The notes under the pieces were generated by a model. That model made no database searches and was not told where the DNA came from. It saw nothing but the letters and a program-made list of their open reading frames with translations. From NCBI RefSeq assembly GCF_000938255.1, contig NZ_JYMR01000034.1, positions 62,001 through 126,000 on the forward strand: a DNA stretch of 64,000 nucleotides, written 5' to 3'. Positions 26,373 through 34,167 of the stretch are shown one piece after another. This stretch comes from Bradyrhizobium sp. LTSP849 (GTDB lineage Bacteria; Pseudomonadota; Alphaproteobacteria; Rhizobiales; Xanthobacteraceae). Position 1 is the stretch's first letter. Every line of letters starts with the position of its first letter. A program made the position numbers and the translations under genes.

Positions 26373-26860
26373 CCATCGCGCGTTGTAGCGGGCGCGTTGT
26401 GGCGTCGCCCGCGCCCACGCATTGTCGTTCCAGAGACCCCAGTCATCCATCGCGCGGCGAACAGGAGCCCCCGGTCGGAACGGTGACGGCAACGCAAACG
26501 GGAAATGGGGCGCGGGCGCTGCGTACGACAAAGCCGCAGCCCTCGCCTGCCTCAAGGCAGCGCGGCCACGTCACGGTCAGATCAGAAATGTTGGGAAAGA
26601 AATGCCGGCAATGCCCCGGCCTCAGGGAACGAGGGCGTCGGCGAACACGTCAGGACCAGATTCCACTTTGACCGCGAGGCTACTCGTGAAATTGCAGAGC
26701 CGGAGAACCGGAGCCGCACCGAACGAAGAAAACTTGTTTCTTCTGCCGGACCGGACTTTGGCGAGCGAACCCGCGAAAGAGAACGATCCGACCGTTGACC
26801 TGATGTCTCGCCGACACCCTCTATCGTCGACCAGAACCTGCTAAGAGGCGCTGATGACGT
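26373..26860. other. Gene-poor region
   Basis: About 490 bases. A 63-codon minus-strand frame (26364-26555) ends with DDWGLWNDNAWARATPQRARYNARW, which looks protein-like, but its first half is Pro/Ala-rich and no start with a ribosome-binding site is visible; I leave it uncalled. Nothing else supported is seen. Confidence 0.35.
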
Positions 26861-26881
26861 GCCGGCTCTCTAGGAGCCGGC
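26861..26881. terminator. Hairpin downstream of the lysine-rich peptide gene
   Basis: GCCGGCTC (26861-26868) pairs with GAGCCGGC (26874-26881) around five bases. It begins 16 bases after the stop of the 30-residue peptide gene on the minus strand. There is no T-run, so it is either a weak terminator or an mRNA-stabilising stem. Confidence 0.4.
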
Positions 26882-26897
26882 AACTTCAGAAGCGAAG

Positions 26898-26990
26898 TTA
26901 CTTCTTCTTCTTGGCGACCTTGCGGGTCTTCTTCGCAGTCTTCTTCACTGCGCTCTTCGCCTTCTTCGCCTTCTTTGCTTTCTTGGCCAT
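26898..26990 (-). CDS. 30-residue lysine-rich histone-H1-like peptide
   Basis: ATG 26990 to TAA 26898 encodes 30 residues, of which 16 are Lys and 7 Ala, beginning MAKKAKKAKKAKSAVKK and ending VAKKKK. The start follows GGAGGGCAAC, an excellent ribosome-binding site, and a hairpin follows the stop, so the gene looks genuine despite its size. The composition resembles the C-terminal tail of histone H1 and of bacterial H1-like and HU-like proteins. Binding of nucleic acid is inferred from charge alone. An antiparallel-frame 90-codon frame over the same DNA (Glu/Arg-rich) is a shadow. Confidence 0.75.
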   Translation of the reverse strand: MAKKAKKAKKAKSAVKKTAKKTRKVAKKKK

Positions 26991-27556
26991 GTTGCCCTCC
27001 GATGTGTGAGATGGCTTTAATCGCTGCGTACATTCGGGGATCGAATGCACTCACCCCGAATACACCAACACGACGAAAAAAACATCTTCTCACTTAAGGA
27101 AGTGTTGACGCAGCGGAGCGCGTGCGCTTGGCGAGCGCGACGCAAGTGGTCGGAGAGACATGCGCTCGCGATCACGCAGAGTGGTCGCAGCATCGATCTC
27201 GGCAAGGCCGGTGACTGCAAAGAAACTCTATGCAGCAAGTATTATTCTGCACTTGCGCATTGCGCATGATCAACGCGGTGACGTGCGTCGCGGTTTGCTC
27301 GATCGCGTCATGGAAGCGTTTCGCGGACTCTGAGTCGCAGGTTTTGGCAACGAAAATATTTTCATGCTTAACGGCGCGAGCGCTCGCCAAAGCGCGTGCA
27401 AGCCGCCGTTTCGCGCGAATCGCGTGACGGCGATTCGGTCGTCGCTGCGTGGCTCAGATGGGATGATGTTGGCCATCGATGACGGACGCGCGCGTCGCAT
27501 CGCGAGCTGAAGCGAGGTGACGGAACGTATCCGTCACCTCATTCGAACGCGCGACG
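26991..27556. other. Gene-poor region upstream of the lysine-rich peptide
   Basis: 566 bases with no convincing frame. It must contain the promoter of the lysine-rich peptide and the 3' region of gatB. A perfect 12-bp palindrome GAAAATATTTTC lies at 27352-27363 within an AT-rich patch and may be a protein-binding site. No structural RNA was recognised. Confidence 0.35.
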
Positions 27557-29041
27557 TCAGATGCCGAGCTTGGACTTGAGCAGATCGTTGACGCTCTGCG
27601 GGTTGGCCTTGCCGCCGGACGCCTTCATCACCTGGCCGACGAACCAGCCGAGCGACTGCGGCTTGTCCTTGACCTGCGCAGCCTTGTCGGGATTGGCCGC
27701 GATGATGTCGTCGACGACCTTCTCGATCGCCGAGAGGTCGGTGACCTGCTTCATGCCGCGGCTTTCGACCAGCGCGCGGGGATCGCCGCCCTCTTGCCAA
27801 ACGATCTCGAACAGATCCTTGGCGATCTTGCCGGAAATCGTGCCCTCGCCGATCAGGTCGATGATCCCTGAGAGCTGCCCGGCATTGACTGGAGAGTCCG
27901 TAATATCCCGGCCTTCCTTGTTGAGACGGCCGAACAATTCGTTGATCACCCAGTTCGCCGCCATCTTGCCGTCACGGGCGCGGTTGGCGAGCTTGTCGAG
28001 CACGGTCTCGTAGAACACCGCGCTTTCGCGCTCGGCGACCAGCACGCTCGCGTCATAGGCCGACAGGCCGAAGTCGGCGACGAAACGCGTCATCTTCTGG
28101 TCCGGCAGCTCGGGCAGCTCCGCTTTCAGCTCGTCGACGAAAGCCTGAGAGAACTCCAGCGGCAGCAGATCGGGATCAGGGAAGTAGCGGTAGTCGTGCG
28201 CCTCTTCCTTGGACCGCATTGACCGCGTCTCGCCCTTGTTGGGATCGTAGAGCCGCGTCTCCTGGTCGATCGCGCCGCCGTCCTCCAAAATTTCGATCTG
28301 GCGCCGCGCCTCGTACTCGATCGCCTGGCCGATGAAGGTGATCGAGTTCATGTTCTTGATCTCACAGCGGGTGCCGAGCGGCCCGCCGGGCTTGCGCACG
28401 GAGACGTTGACGTCGGCGCGCAACGACCCCTTCTCCATGTCGCCGTCGCAGGTGCCGAGATAGCGCAGGATCGAGCGCAGCTTGGTCACATAGGCCTTGG
28501 CCTGCTCGGCATCGCGGATGTCCGGTTTTGATACGATCTCCATCAGCGCCACGCCGGAGCGGTTGAGGTCGACATAGGTCATGGTCGGCGACTGATCGTG
28601 CAGCAACTTGCCGGCATCCTGCTCAAGATGCAGGCGCTCGATGCCGATCGCCGCAGTCCTACCACCGTCGAGCTCGACGATCACCTCGCCCTCGCCGACG
28701 ATCGGCGACTTATACTGGCTGATCTGGTAGCCCTGCGGCAGGTCCGGATAGAAATAGTTTTTCCGGTCGAACACCGAACGCAGATTGATTTTTGCGTTGA
28801 GCCCGAGCCCGGTCCGGACAGCCTGCCTGACGCACTCTTCGTTGATGACGGGCAGCATGCCTGGCATCGCCGCGTCGACCAGCGACACATGCGAATTCGG
28901 CTCGCCGCCAAACGCAGTGGAGGCGCCCGAGAACAATTTGGAGCTCGACGTCACCTGCGCATGGATCTCCATGCCGATAACCACCTCCCAGTCGCCGGTG
29001 GCGCCCTTGAGAAGCTTGTGCGGTGTGACTGACACGTTCAT
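27557..29041 (-). CDS. gatB: Asp-tRNA(Asn)/Glu-tRNA(Gln) amidotransferase subunit B
   Basis: GatB binds the misacylated tRNA and phosphorylates the Glu or Asp side chain, completing the GatCAB reaction. The 494-residue protein has WEVVIGMEIHAQV at the start of the cradle domain, SKLFSGAS, the YFYPDLPQGYQISQY segment, the RSMRSKEEAHDYRYFPDPDL signature, and the C-terminal YqeY-like domain ending in VGQVMKASGGKANPQSVNDLL. ATG 29041 is preferred over TTG 29065 and has GGAAG upstream. gatB sits some 3 kb from gatA, separated by a patatin gene and a methyltransferase gene, on the same strand. Confidence 0.96.
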   Translation of the reverse strand: MNVSVTPHKLLKGATGDWEVVIGMEIHAQVTSSSKLFSGASTAFGGEPNSHVSLVDAAMPGMLPVINEECVRQAVRTGLGLNAKINLRSVFDRKNYFYPDLPQGYQISQYKSPIVGEGEVIVELDGGRTAAIGIERLHLEQDAGKLLHDQSPTMTYVDLNRSGVALMEIVSKPDIRDAEQAKAYVTKLRSILRYLGTCDGDMEKGSLRADVNVSVRKPGGPLGTRCEIKNMNSITFIGQAIEYEARRQIEILEDGGAIDQETRLYDPNKGETRSMRSKEEAHDYRYFPDPDLLPLEFSQAFVDELKAELPELPDQKMTRFVADFGLSAYDASVLVAERESAVFYETVLDKLANRARDGKMAANWVINELFGRLNKEGRDITDSPVNAGQLSGIIDLIGEGTISGKIAKDLFEIVWQEGGDPRALVESRGMKQVTDLSAIEKVVDDIIAANPDKAAQVKDKPQSLGWFVGQVMKASGGKANPQSVNDLLKSKLGI

Positions 29042-29150
29042 CGATCCGGCTTCCGAACCATTCAAATGTGGGATGGTTGGGCTTCGCGCAACGGCTGGCG
29101 CCAGTCAAGCCGAAGAAATCGACATTCTGGTGGTCAACAGCCCCCCGCGG

Positions 29151-30533
29151 TCAAAGCCCGCGGCGAAACGCCTGGTAGGGCTTGCTCTGGCGCAGCGCGT
29201 CGGCGCCGCCTTCGATCAGGAGATCGACCTGGTCCGCCGGCAGCGAGAACCGCGTCGGGATCGTATTGAGGATGCCGGCACGCGCAGGCCCAAGCTGCTC
29301 GAAATTCACCCGATCGATGAAGAAACTGACGTCGTTGCAGCGCCAATTATTGCCGACCCCGAGACGGGCACGGTCCGCCGCGGACAGGCTGCATCGCCAG
29401 CGTCTGATCTTCCCCACCCAGTCATTGGCCAGGCCGGTGAATGCCGCGTAACTCGATCGCACGCCAGCATCGATGGCGGTGTCGGCTGCCGCCGACACCA
29501 GTTCGATGCCGCTTGGCCCTTCGACCCGCTGCGCGAAGTCGCCGGAGATACCCCGCCCGGCATCGACGAGAAGGAACATGATCCGCCGCACCTTCACGGC
29601 CTGGCGCTCGTTCATCGGCTCGAACGGGCGCTGCGCCGCGAGCATCCCGATGCTGAAACCGGACAGGCCATAATTGTCGACGAGGCCGCCGTCGAGCAGC
29701 TTCACATAGCGCATCGAGCCATCGTGATAGCGGGCGTTGGCTTCCGCAAACGACCGCAACAACGGCTGCGCATTCGGATCGCGGCGTGCACGTTCGATCC
29801 AGTCCGGCAGTTGCGTTGCGCAGCCGCCGGGATAGGTCTCGAGCACGATCGGTGCAAAGGCAAGCGGTACCGCTGCGGACGCTGCAACCGCCTCAGCGAT
29901 GCGATAAGACCGGATATCGCTGCACAGCGCGTCAAAAGTGGTCTTCCCGAACACGAATGGCGTGCGGTTGTAGATGTCGGACGCATTGATCCAGACCCGT
30001 GGGCGCCGGTCTTCGCGAAAAATATCGAACCGCGCGCCATCGAACAGGTTTCGATCGAGCCAGTCGGTAAACTGGCTGTCGTTGACGCCACCGCCGAGTG
30101 CGCGCCCGATATTGCCAAGCGAAACGCGGGTATTGAGACCTTCCTCGGCGTTCCGCAGCAGGAAACGCTCGCGAAAATCCGCAATCGCAGCGCGCTGCTT
30201 GAGGCCGAAATAGGCTGCCGTAACCGATCCGCCGGAGACGCCGGAAACGAAGTCCACCCGGTCAAGCAGCGTTTTCGCGCGATCGGAGCCGACGCGAGAC
30301 CGATCGAGTTCGGTCAGCACCCCAAAGGAGAAGGCCGCGGCACGCATGCCGCCGCCGGAGAACGACAACCCCAGCAGCAGATCGTCCGCGTAAGTCTGAA
30401 CTTCTCGCCCAAAATCATTGTCGGCCAACGCTTCGCCGAGCGGAGCGTTGCCCGGCAAATTGTAGACCGTCGCACATCCCGCCAATAACCCCGCGAACGC
30501 AGCGGCCAACCCGGCAAGGACCCACCCCCGCAT
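29151..30533 (-). CDS. Patatin-like phospholipase, predicted lipoprotein
   Basis: A lipid acyl hydrolase of the patatin family with a Ser-Asp dyad. From ATG 30533 it is 460 residues. The N-terminus is a lipoprotein signal ending in LLAGC (C20), so membrane anchoring is expected. The oxyanion-hole stretch SFSGGGMRAAAF precedes the nucleophile elbow GVSGGS (S100), and the catalytic aspartate is in LLDGGLVDNYG. The upstream in-frame extension to 30707 lacks a signal-like sequence and is rejected. It lies between gatB and the FkbM gene on the same strand. A second patatin-type gene without a signal occurs at 44722-45930. Confidence 0.88.
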   Translation of the reverse strand: MRGWVLAGLAAAFAGLLAGCATVYNLPGNAPLGEALADNDFGREVQTYADDLLLGLSFSGGGMRAAAFSFGVLTELDRSRVGSDRAKTLLDRVDFVSGVSGGSVTAAYFGLKQRAAIADFRERFLLRNAEEGLNTRVSLGNIGRALGGGVNDSQFTDWLDRNLFDGARFDIFREDRRPRVWINASDIYNRTPFVFGKTTFDALCSDIRSYRIAEAVAASAAVPLAFAPIVLETYPGGCATQLPDWIERARRDPNAQPLLRSFAEANARYHDGSMRYVKLLDGGLVDNYGLSGFSIGMLAAQRPFEPMNERQAVKVRRIMFLLVDAGRGISGDFAQRVEGPSGIELVSAAADTAIDAGVRSSYAAFTGLANDWVGKIRRWRCSLSAADRARLGVGNNWRCNDVSFFIDRVNFEQLGPARAGILNTIPTRFSLPADQVDLLIEGGADALRQSKPYQAFRRGL

Positions 30534-30856
30534 CTTCAACGCTTGCACCCGAATGTCCCGTCGCAGGCCCCACCCTGTCACCGCCAGTCTATCATGCTCA
30601 AAGGTGGCATCGGCATGACCCCGAGGCCAGAGCCCATACAGGGTTAACGAGGCAAAAGCGCGGACAGCAGCGCCCGCGCCGTGCGTAGCTAGTGGCGGCT
30701 CCGCCAAAAGTGTTCAACGCCAAGGCGCTGATCGCCCAGTTGGAGCCGCTCATCAAGGCCGAGCGCTGCAATCTCGGCAATGTCTGTCCGCATGTTCACG
30801 AATATCTGCTGCCGAAGGGAACGCTGCGATAGCGTCCCGCCAGGCATCAGATGCGC
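30534..30856. other. Intergenic region between the patatin lipoprotein and fkbM
   Basis: 323 bases. A 46-codon plus-strand frame with GTG at 30692 and stop at 30832 reads VAAPPKVFNAKALIAQLEPL and continues in natural-looking composition, possibly the tail of a decayed gene, but I cannot identify it and there is no ribosome-binding site. Otherwise nothing recognisable. Confidence 0.3.
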
Positions 30857-31740
30857 TCATGGCGTTCCTGGTCCGTTGGCTGCTCGCCTTTCGCCGGCTT
30901 CGAAAAACCCGTTGAGCAATCGAAGCACATCGGCCGGCCGGCGCAGCGCGATCTCGGGGCGGCCCATCATCTCGATCTCTCCGAACAGCGCGTCGACCTC
31001 CGGCGAGGAGGCAAACACGAAGCCGTCGAACGACGTGCTCTGGTCCTCGAAATCGCTGGAGATCTCGACGCGGTAGCCTTTCGCCTTGAGACGATCGACG
31101 ACCTCGTAATGGAGGGCCTGCGAATGGGTTGCGATGAAGAGAAAATCGACGCGGCGCTTGGTCAGCACGCTCTCGGCGCCTTGCAACATCTCGACCTCGA
31201 ACCCCTGGATATCGGCATGCAAGATGTCGAGACGCCTGATCTTCCTGTCCCTGAAGAAGGCGTCGACCTCGAATTTGCCATTGCCGACGAAGGCCTTGAT
31301 GAACTCGCCCTTCAGTCCGTTGCGCGCGAAATTATCCTGACCGGTCTTCAAGCAGGCGGGGTCCGGCTCGACTAGGATGACGTCTGCCTTAGACCGCATC
31401 TTCTTGAGCCACATGGAATAGTGGCCCCAATAGGCGCCGAGCTCGATCATCGCGGGCGCTTCGCCCAGCCGCTTCAGCAATTCCTGAAAGACGTATTCTT
31501 CCAGCGGCTCGTGGACACCGCGATTGATCACAAGCACGCTGCTGAAGGGTCCGTAATACGCCCCGGGGCCGATACCGGGACCTTCAGGCCGTTATGCAGA
31601 TAGACCTGATCGCCTTCGACATGGCCGGCCATCGGGACGCGTTCGATCAGGAGGTTGAGGGGATCGGAAACGATCTCGCGAAAACGGCCGAACAAGTCCT
31701 CCGGCTTCGCCTTCGGTCCCGTGAATCCAGGCTCGCTCAT
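30857..31740 (-). pseudogene. FkbM-family methyltransferase, interrupted by a one-base frameshift
   Basis: Two overlapping frames together make one SAM-dependent methyltransferase. The first starts at ATG 31740 (MSEPGFTGPKAKPEDLFGRF) and runs in the family pattern to LHNGLKVPV, then goes out of frame and stops at 31528. The second continues from the same point: GPGAYYGPFSSVLVINRG, then IELGAYWGHYSMWLKK (the SAM-binding GxG region), VEPDPACLKTGQDNF and DILHADIQGFEVEMLQGAE, to the stop at 30857. One missing base near 31561-31577, where CCCCGGGG occurs, would restore a continuous protein of about 294 residues. It may be a real pseudogene, a sequencing error, or be expressed from the internal GTG 31537. 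ATG 31740 overlaps the upstream stop as ATGA. Confidence 0.75.
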
Positions 31741-32042
31741 GCGGATGCACTCCCACCCAGCGTATCGACGATACGCTGCCATTCTGCTTCGAGCGAATCC
31801 GTTGCCACGGGTTGGCCAGCCTGGCGGTACCAGTAGCCGGCATTGCCGAGATCGCCCTCGACGCGGTGCAGATAGGCGTGCACCCAGGCGGCGTCGCGGC
31901 TGCTCTCGTCCTGGACGATCCTGTGCGCCTGGTCCCAGTCGCCCTTGGCGGCCCACCAGAGGCCGGCGAGCGGCGCGCTGAGATCCGGCGCCGGTGCTGC
32001 GCCGTCGAGGCTGGCGATATACGCCGCCAGGTTCACCACCAC
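31737..32042 (-). CDS. Conserved-looking small protein between gatA and fkbM
   Basis: A product of about 101 residues starting at one of three consecutive GTG codons (32042, 32039, 32036) just after GCGAG. Near residues 27-80 it has WWAAKGDWDQAHRIVQDESS and WVHAYLHRVEGDLGNAGYWYRQAGQP, a helical-hairpin pattern like a single TPR-type repeat. It overlaps the gatA stop by ten bases and hands over to the methyltransferase with an ATGA overlap, so it is clearly part of the operon. I do not recognise a named family; a role in protein binding is only suggested by the fold-like pattern. Confidence 0.78.
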   Translation of the reverse strand: MVVNLAAYIASLDGAAPAPDLSAPLAGLWWAAKGDWDQAHRIVQDESSRDAAWVHAYLHRVEGDLGNAGYWYRQAGQPVATDSLEAEWQRIVDTLGGSASA

Positions 32043-33508
32043 CTCGCGGGCGTGAAACGGCCGGCCGCCTGCTCGATCACCTCGCCGAGCGAGAACAACG
32101 CTTCTTCGTCAAAGGGACGACCGATCAGTTGCAGCCCGAGCGGCAGGCCTTGCGCATCCTTGCCCGCTGGCACGGCGATGCCCGGCAGCCCCGCCATGTT
32201 CACGGTCACCGTAAAAATGTCGTTGAGATACATCTCGACGGGGTCGGCGCCGCCCTTCTCGCCGATGCCGAAGGCGGCCGACGGCGTCGCGGGGGTGAGG
32301 ATCGCGTCGACTCCCTTGGCGAAGCAATCCTCAAAGTCCTTCTTGATCAGCGTGCGGACTTTCTGGGCGCGCAAATAGTAGGCGTCGTAATAGCCGGCCG
32401 AGAGCACATAGGTGCCGATCATGACGCGGCGGCGCACTTCGGCACCGAAACCTTCGGCGCGGGTGTTCTCATACTGCTCGATGATGTTCTTGCCCTGCTC
32501 GCGCAGGCCGTAGCGGACGCCGTCATACCGCGCGAGGTTGGAGGACGCCTCCGCCGGCGCCACGATGTAATAGGCCGGCAGCGCGTACTTCGTGTGCGGC
32601 AGCGACACCTCGACAAGCTCGGCGCCGGCCGCCTTCAGCCAGGCCGCGCCCTCTTCCCAAAGCTTTTCGATCTCGGACGGCATGCCGTCGAGGCGATATT
32701 CCTTGGGGATACCGATCTTCATGCCCTTCACGGATTTGCCGATCGCGGCCTCGTAATCCGGCACGGGCATGTCGACCGAGGTCGTGTCCTTCGGATCGTG
32801 CCCGGCCATCGAGCGCAGCAGCATCGCCGCATCGCGCGTTGTGCGCGCGATCGGGCCAGCCTGGTCGAGCGAGGAGGCAAAGGCGACGATGCCCCAGCGC
32901 GAGCAGCGACCATAGGTCGGCTTGATACCGACGGTCGCGGTGAACGCCGCCGGCTGGCGGATCGAACCGCCGGTGTCGGTCGCGGTCGCGCCCATGCACA
33001 GCAGCGCCGCCACGGCCGAGGCCGAGCCGCCGGACGAGCCGCCCGGCACCAGCGTCGTGTTGCTTCCCTCACGCCGCCAGGGATTGCCGACGGGGCCGAA
33101 GCACGAGGTCTCGTTGGCCGAGCCCATCGCGAACTCGTCATTGTTGAGCTTGCCGAGCATCACGGCGCCGTCGCGCCAGAGCTGCGAGGTTATGGTGGAC
33201 TCATAGGTCGGCACGAAATTGCCGAGGATCTTCGAGCACGCCGTGGTGCGCACTCCCTCGGTCGCAAAGAGATCCTTGATGCCGAGCGGGATGCCCGCGA
33301 GCGGACCGCCCTCACCCTTGGCGATCTTCTCGTCCACGGCCTTCGCCATGTCACGCGCGCGATCGGGCGTCTCCATCACGAAGGCATTGAGCACGCGCGC
33401 GGCTTCGATCGCGGACAGATGCGCGTCGGTCAGCTCGAGTGACGTGAAAGTCTTGGCCGCGAGGCCCTTGCGGGCCTCGGCGAGCGTCAGGGATGTCAAA
33501 TCGGTCAT
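32033..33508 (-). CDS. gatA: Asp-tRNA(Asn)/Glu-tRNA(Gln) amidotransferase subunit A
   Basis: GatA is the glutaminase that releases ammonia from glutamine for transfer to the activated aminoacyl-tRNA on GatB. The 491-residue amidase-signature protein has the catalytic Ser-cisSer-Lys triad: K78 in GIPLGIKDLF, the cis-serine in PGGSSGGSASA (S158) and the nucleophile S182 in TGGSIRQPA. FGPVGNPWRREGSNTTLVPG is typical of GatA. ATG 33508 overlaps the upstream small gene as ATGA. Use of GatCAB implies that Gln-tRNA, and probably Asn-tRNA, is made by the indirect route. Confidence 0.96.
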   Translation of the reverse strand: MTDLTSLTLAEARKGLAAKTFTSLELTDAHLSAIEAARVLNAFVMETPDRARDMAKAVDEKIAKGEGGPLAGIPLGIKDLFATEGVRTTACSKILGNFVPTYESTITSQLWRDGAVMLGKLNNDEFAMGSANETSCFGPVGNPWRREGSNTTLVPGGSSGGSASAVAALLCMGATATDTGGSIRQPAAFTATVGIKPTYGRCSRWGIVAFASSLDQAGPIARTTRDAAMLLRSMAGHDPKDTTSVDMPVPDYEAAIGKSVKGMKIGIPKEYRLDGMPSEIEKLWEEGAAWLKAAGAELVEVSLPHTKYALPAYYIVAPAEASSNLARYDGVRYGLREQGKNIIEQYENTRAEGFGAEVRRRVMIGTYVLSAGYYDAYYLRAQKVRTLIKKDFEDCFAKGVDAILTPATPSAAFGIGEKGGADPVEMYLNDIFTVTVNMAGLPGIAVPAGKDAQGLPLGLQLIGRPFDEEALFSLGEVIEQAAGRFTPARWW

Positions 33509-33720
33509 TTATTGATCGGGCTACAGAAGAACGGAGACAGGGTCTTGTCGTTGGCCGGGTCGTCTTTTTTCTTGGCGGCGGCGTTCGCGGCCGCCTCGAT
33601 CTCGTCGAGCACGGCATTGACGGCGACGTTGGGATCGGCGGCCTTGCCCTGCCGCTCCATCTTGTCGAGATAATTCATATAGGCCTGATAGGCCTTCTCA
33701 TCGTCGCAAAGCATGCACAT
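33505..33720 (-). CDS. Small protein coupled to gatA
   Basis: A 71-residue product, starting MCMLCDDEKAYQAYMNYLDK and ending FFCSPINK. The N-terminal CxxC pair and a third cysteine near the C-terminus could bind a metal; the middle is helical and rich in Ala and Lys. Its stop overlaps the gatA ATG (ATGA), which argues for translational coupling. I do not recognise a named family. It is plausible as a conserved companion gene since it keeps an intact frame between gatC and gatA. Confidence 0.72.
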   Translation of the reverse strand: MCMLCDDEKAYQAYMNYLDKMERQGKAADPNVAVNAVLDEIEAAANAAAKKKDDPANDKTLSPFFCSPINK

Positions 33721-33745
33721 CGGACCACGTCCTAAGACTCTTTAG

Positions 33746-33796
33746 TTTGACGCGTTTTCTTTACGCGAACCGGCTTCCACTTCGCTCGAAAACGCT
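33746..33796 (-). repeat. 51-bp dispersed palindromic repeat, copy 1
   Basis: On the minus strand this reads AGCGTTTTCGAGCGAAGTGG, then AAGCCGGTTCGCG, and ends AAAGAAAACGCGTCAAA. It differs from the copy at 44511-44561 at three of 51 positions. The ends (GCGTTTTC and GAAAACGC) are complementary, so the element can form an imperfect hairpin. It lies between gatC and the small gene. Similar sequences are familiar from Bradyrhizobium intergenic regions. Confidence 0.85.
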
Positions 33797-33803
33797 ATGC
33801 AAG

Positions 33804-34091
33804 TTACTCAACGACTTTGGGCACGAGGAAGAAGTGCCCCTCGGTCGCAGGCGCGTTGGCAACGATATCGTCGGCGATCTCACCGTCGTTGACCACGTCC
33901 TGCCGCTTCTTCATCTGCATCGGGGTGACCGAGGTCATCGGCTCCACGCCCTCGACATTGACCTCCGAGAGCTGCTCGACAAAGGCGAGCATGGCGTTGA
34001 GCTCGCCCTGCAAGTGCGGAACTTCGTCCTCGGAAACCGCGATGCGCGCCAGATGCGCGATGCGGCGGACGGTAGCGGCGTCGACGGACAT
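33804..34091 (-). CDS. gatC: Asp-tRNA(Asn)/Glu-tRNA(Gln) amidotransferase subunit C
   Basis: GatC is the small subunit that wraps around GatA and GatB and stabilises the complex. The 95-residue protein has MSVDAATVRRIAHLARIAVS, then ELNAMLAFVEQLSEVNVEGVEPMTS and ends GHFFLVPKVVE, a standard GatC. ATG 34091 is set by the conserved N-terminus; the preceding in-frame sequence to 34154 is not family-like. It is the first gene of the gatC-orf-gatA-orf-fkbM cluster. Confidence 0.95.
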   Translation of the reverse strand: MSVDAATVRRIAHLARIAVSEDEVPHLQGELNAMLAFVEQLSEVNVEGVEPMTSVTPMQMKKRQDVVNDGEIADDIVANAPATEGHFFLVPKVVE

Positions 34092-34167
34092 TATATAAGG
34101 CCTCTCACGGCAAAACCTATCCGCCGTATAGCAGAGGCCGCTTTTGCGCCGCAACCGGCGCTGGGAG

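Noticed and set aside
31528..31956. Single 142-codon gene starting at 31956
   Set aside because: Only the part from ATG 31740 is family-like; the upstream part is out of frame with the real small gene at 31737-32042.
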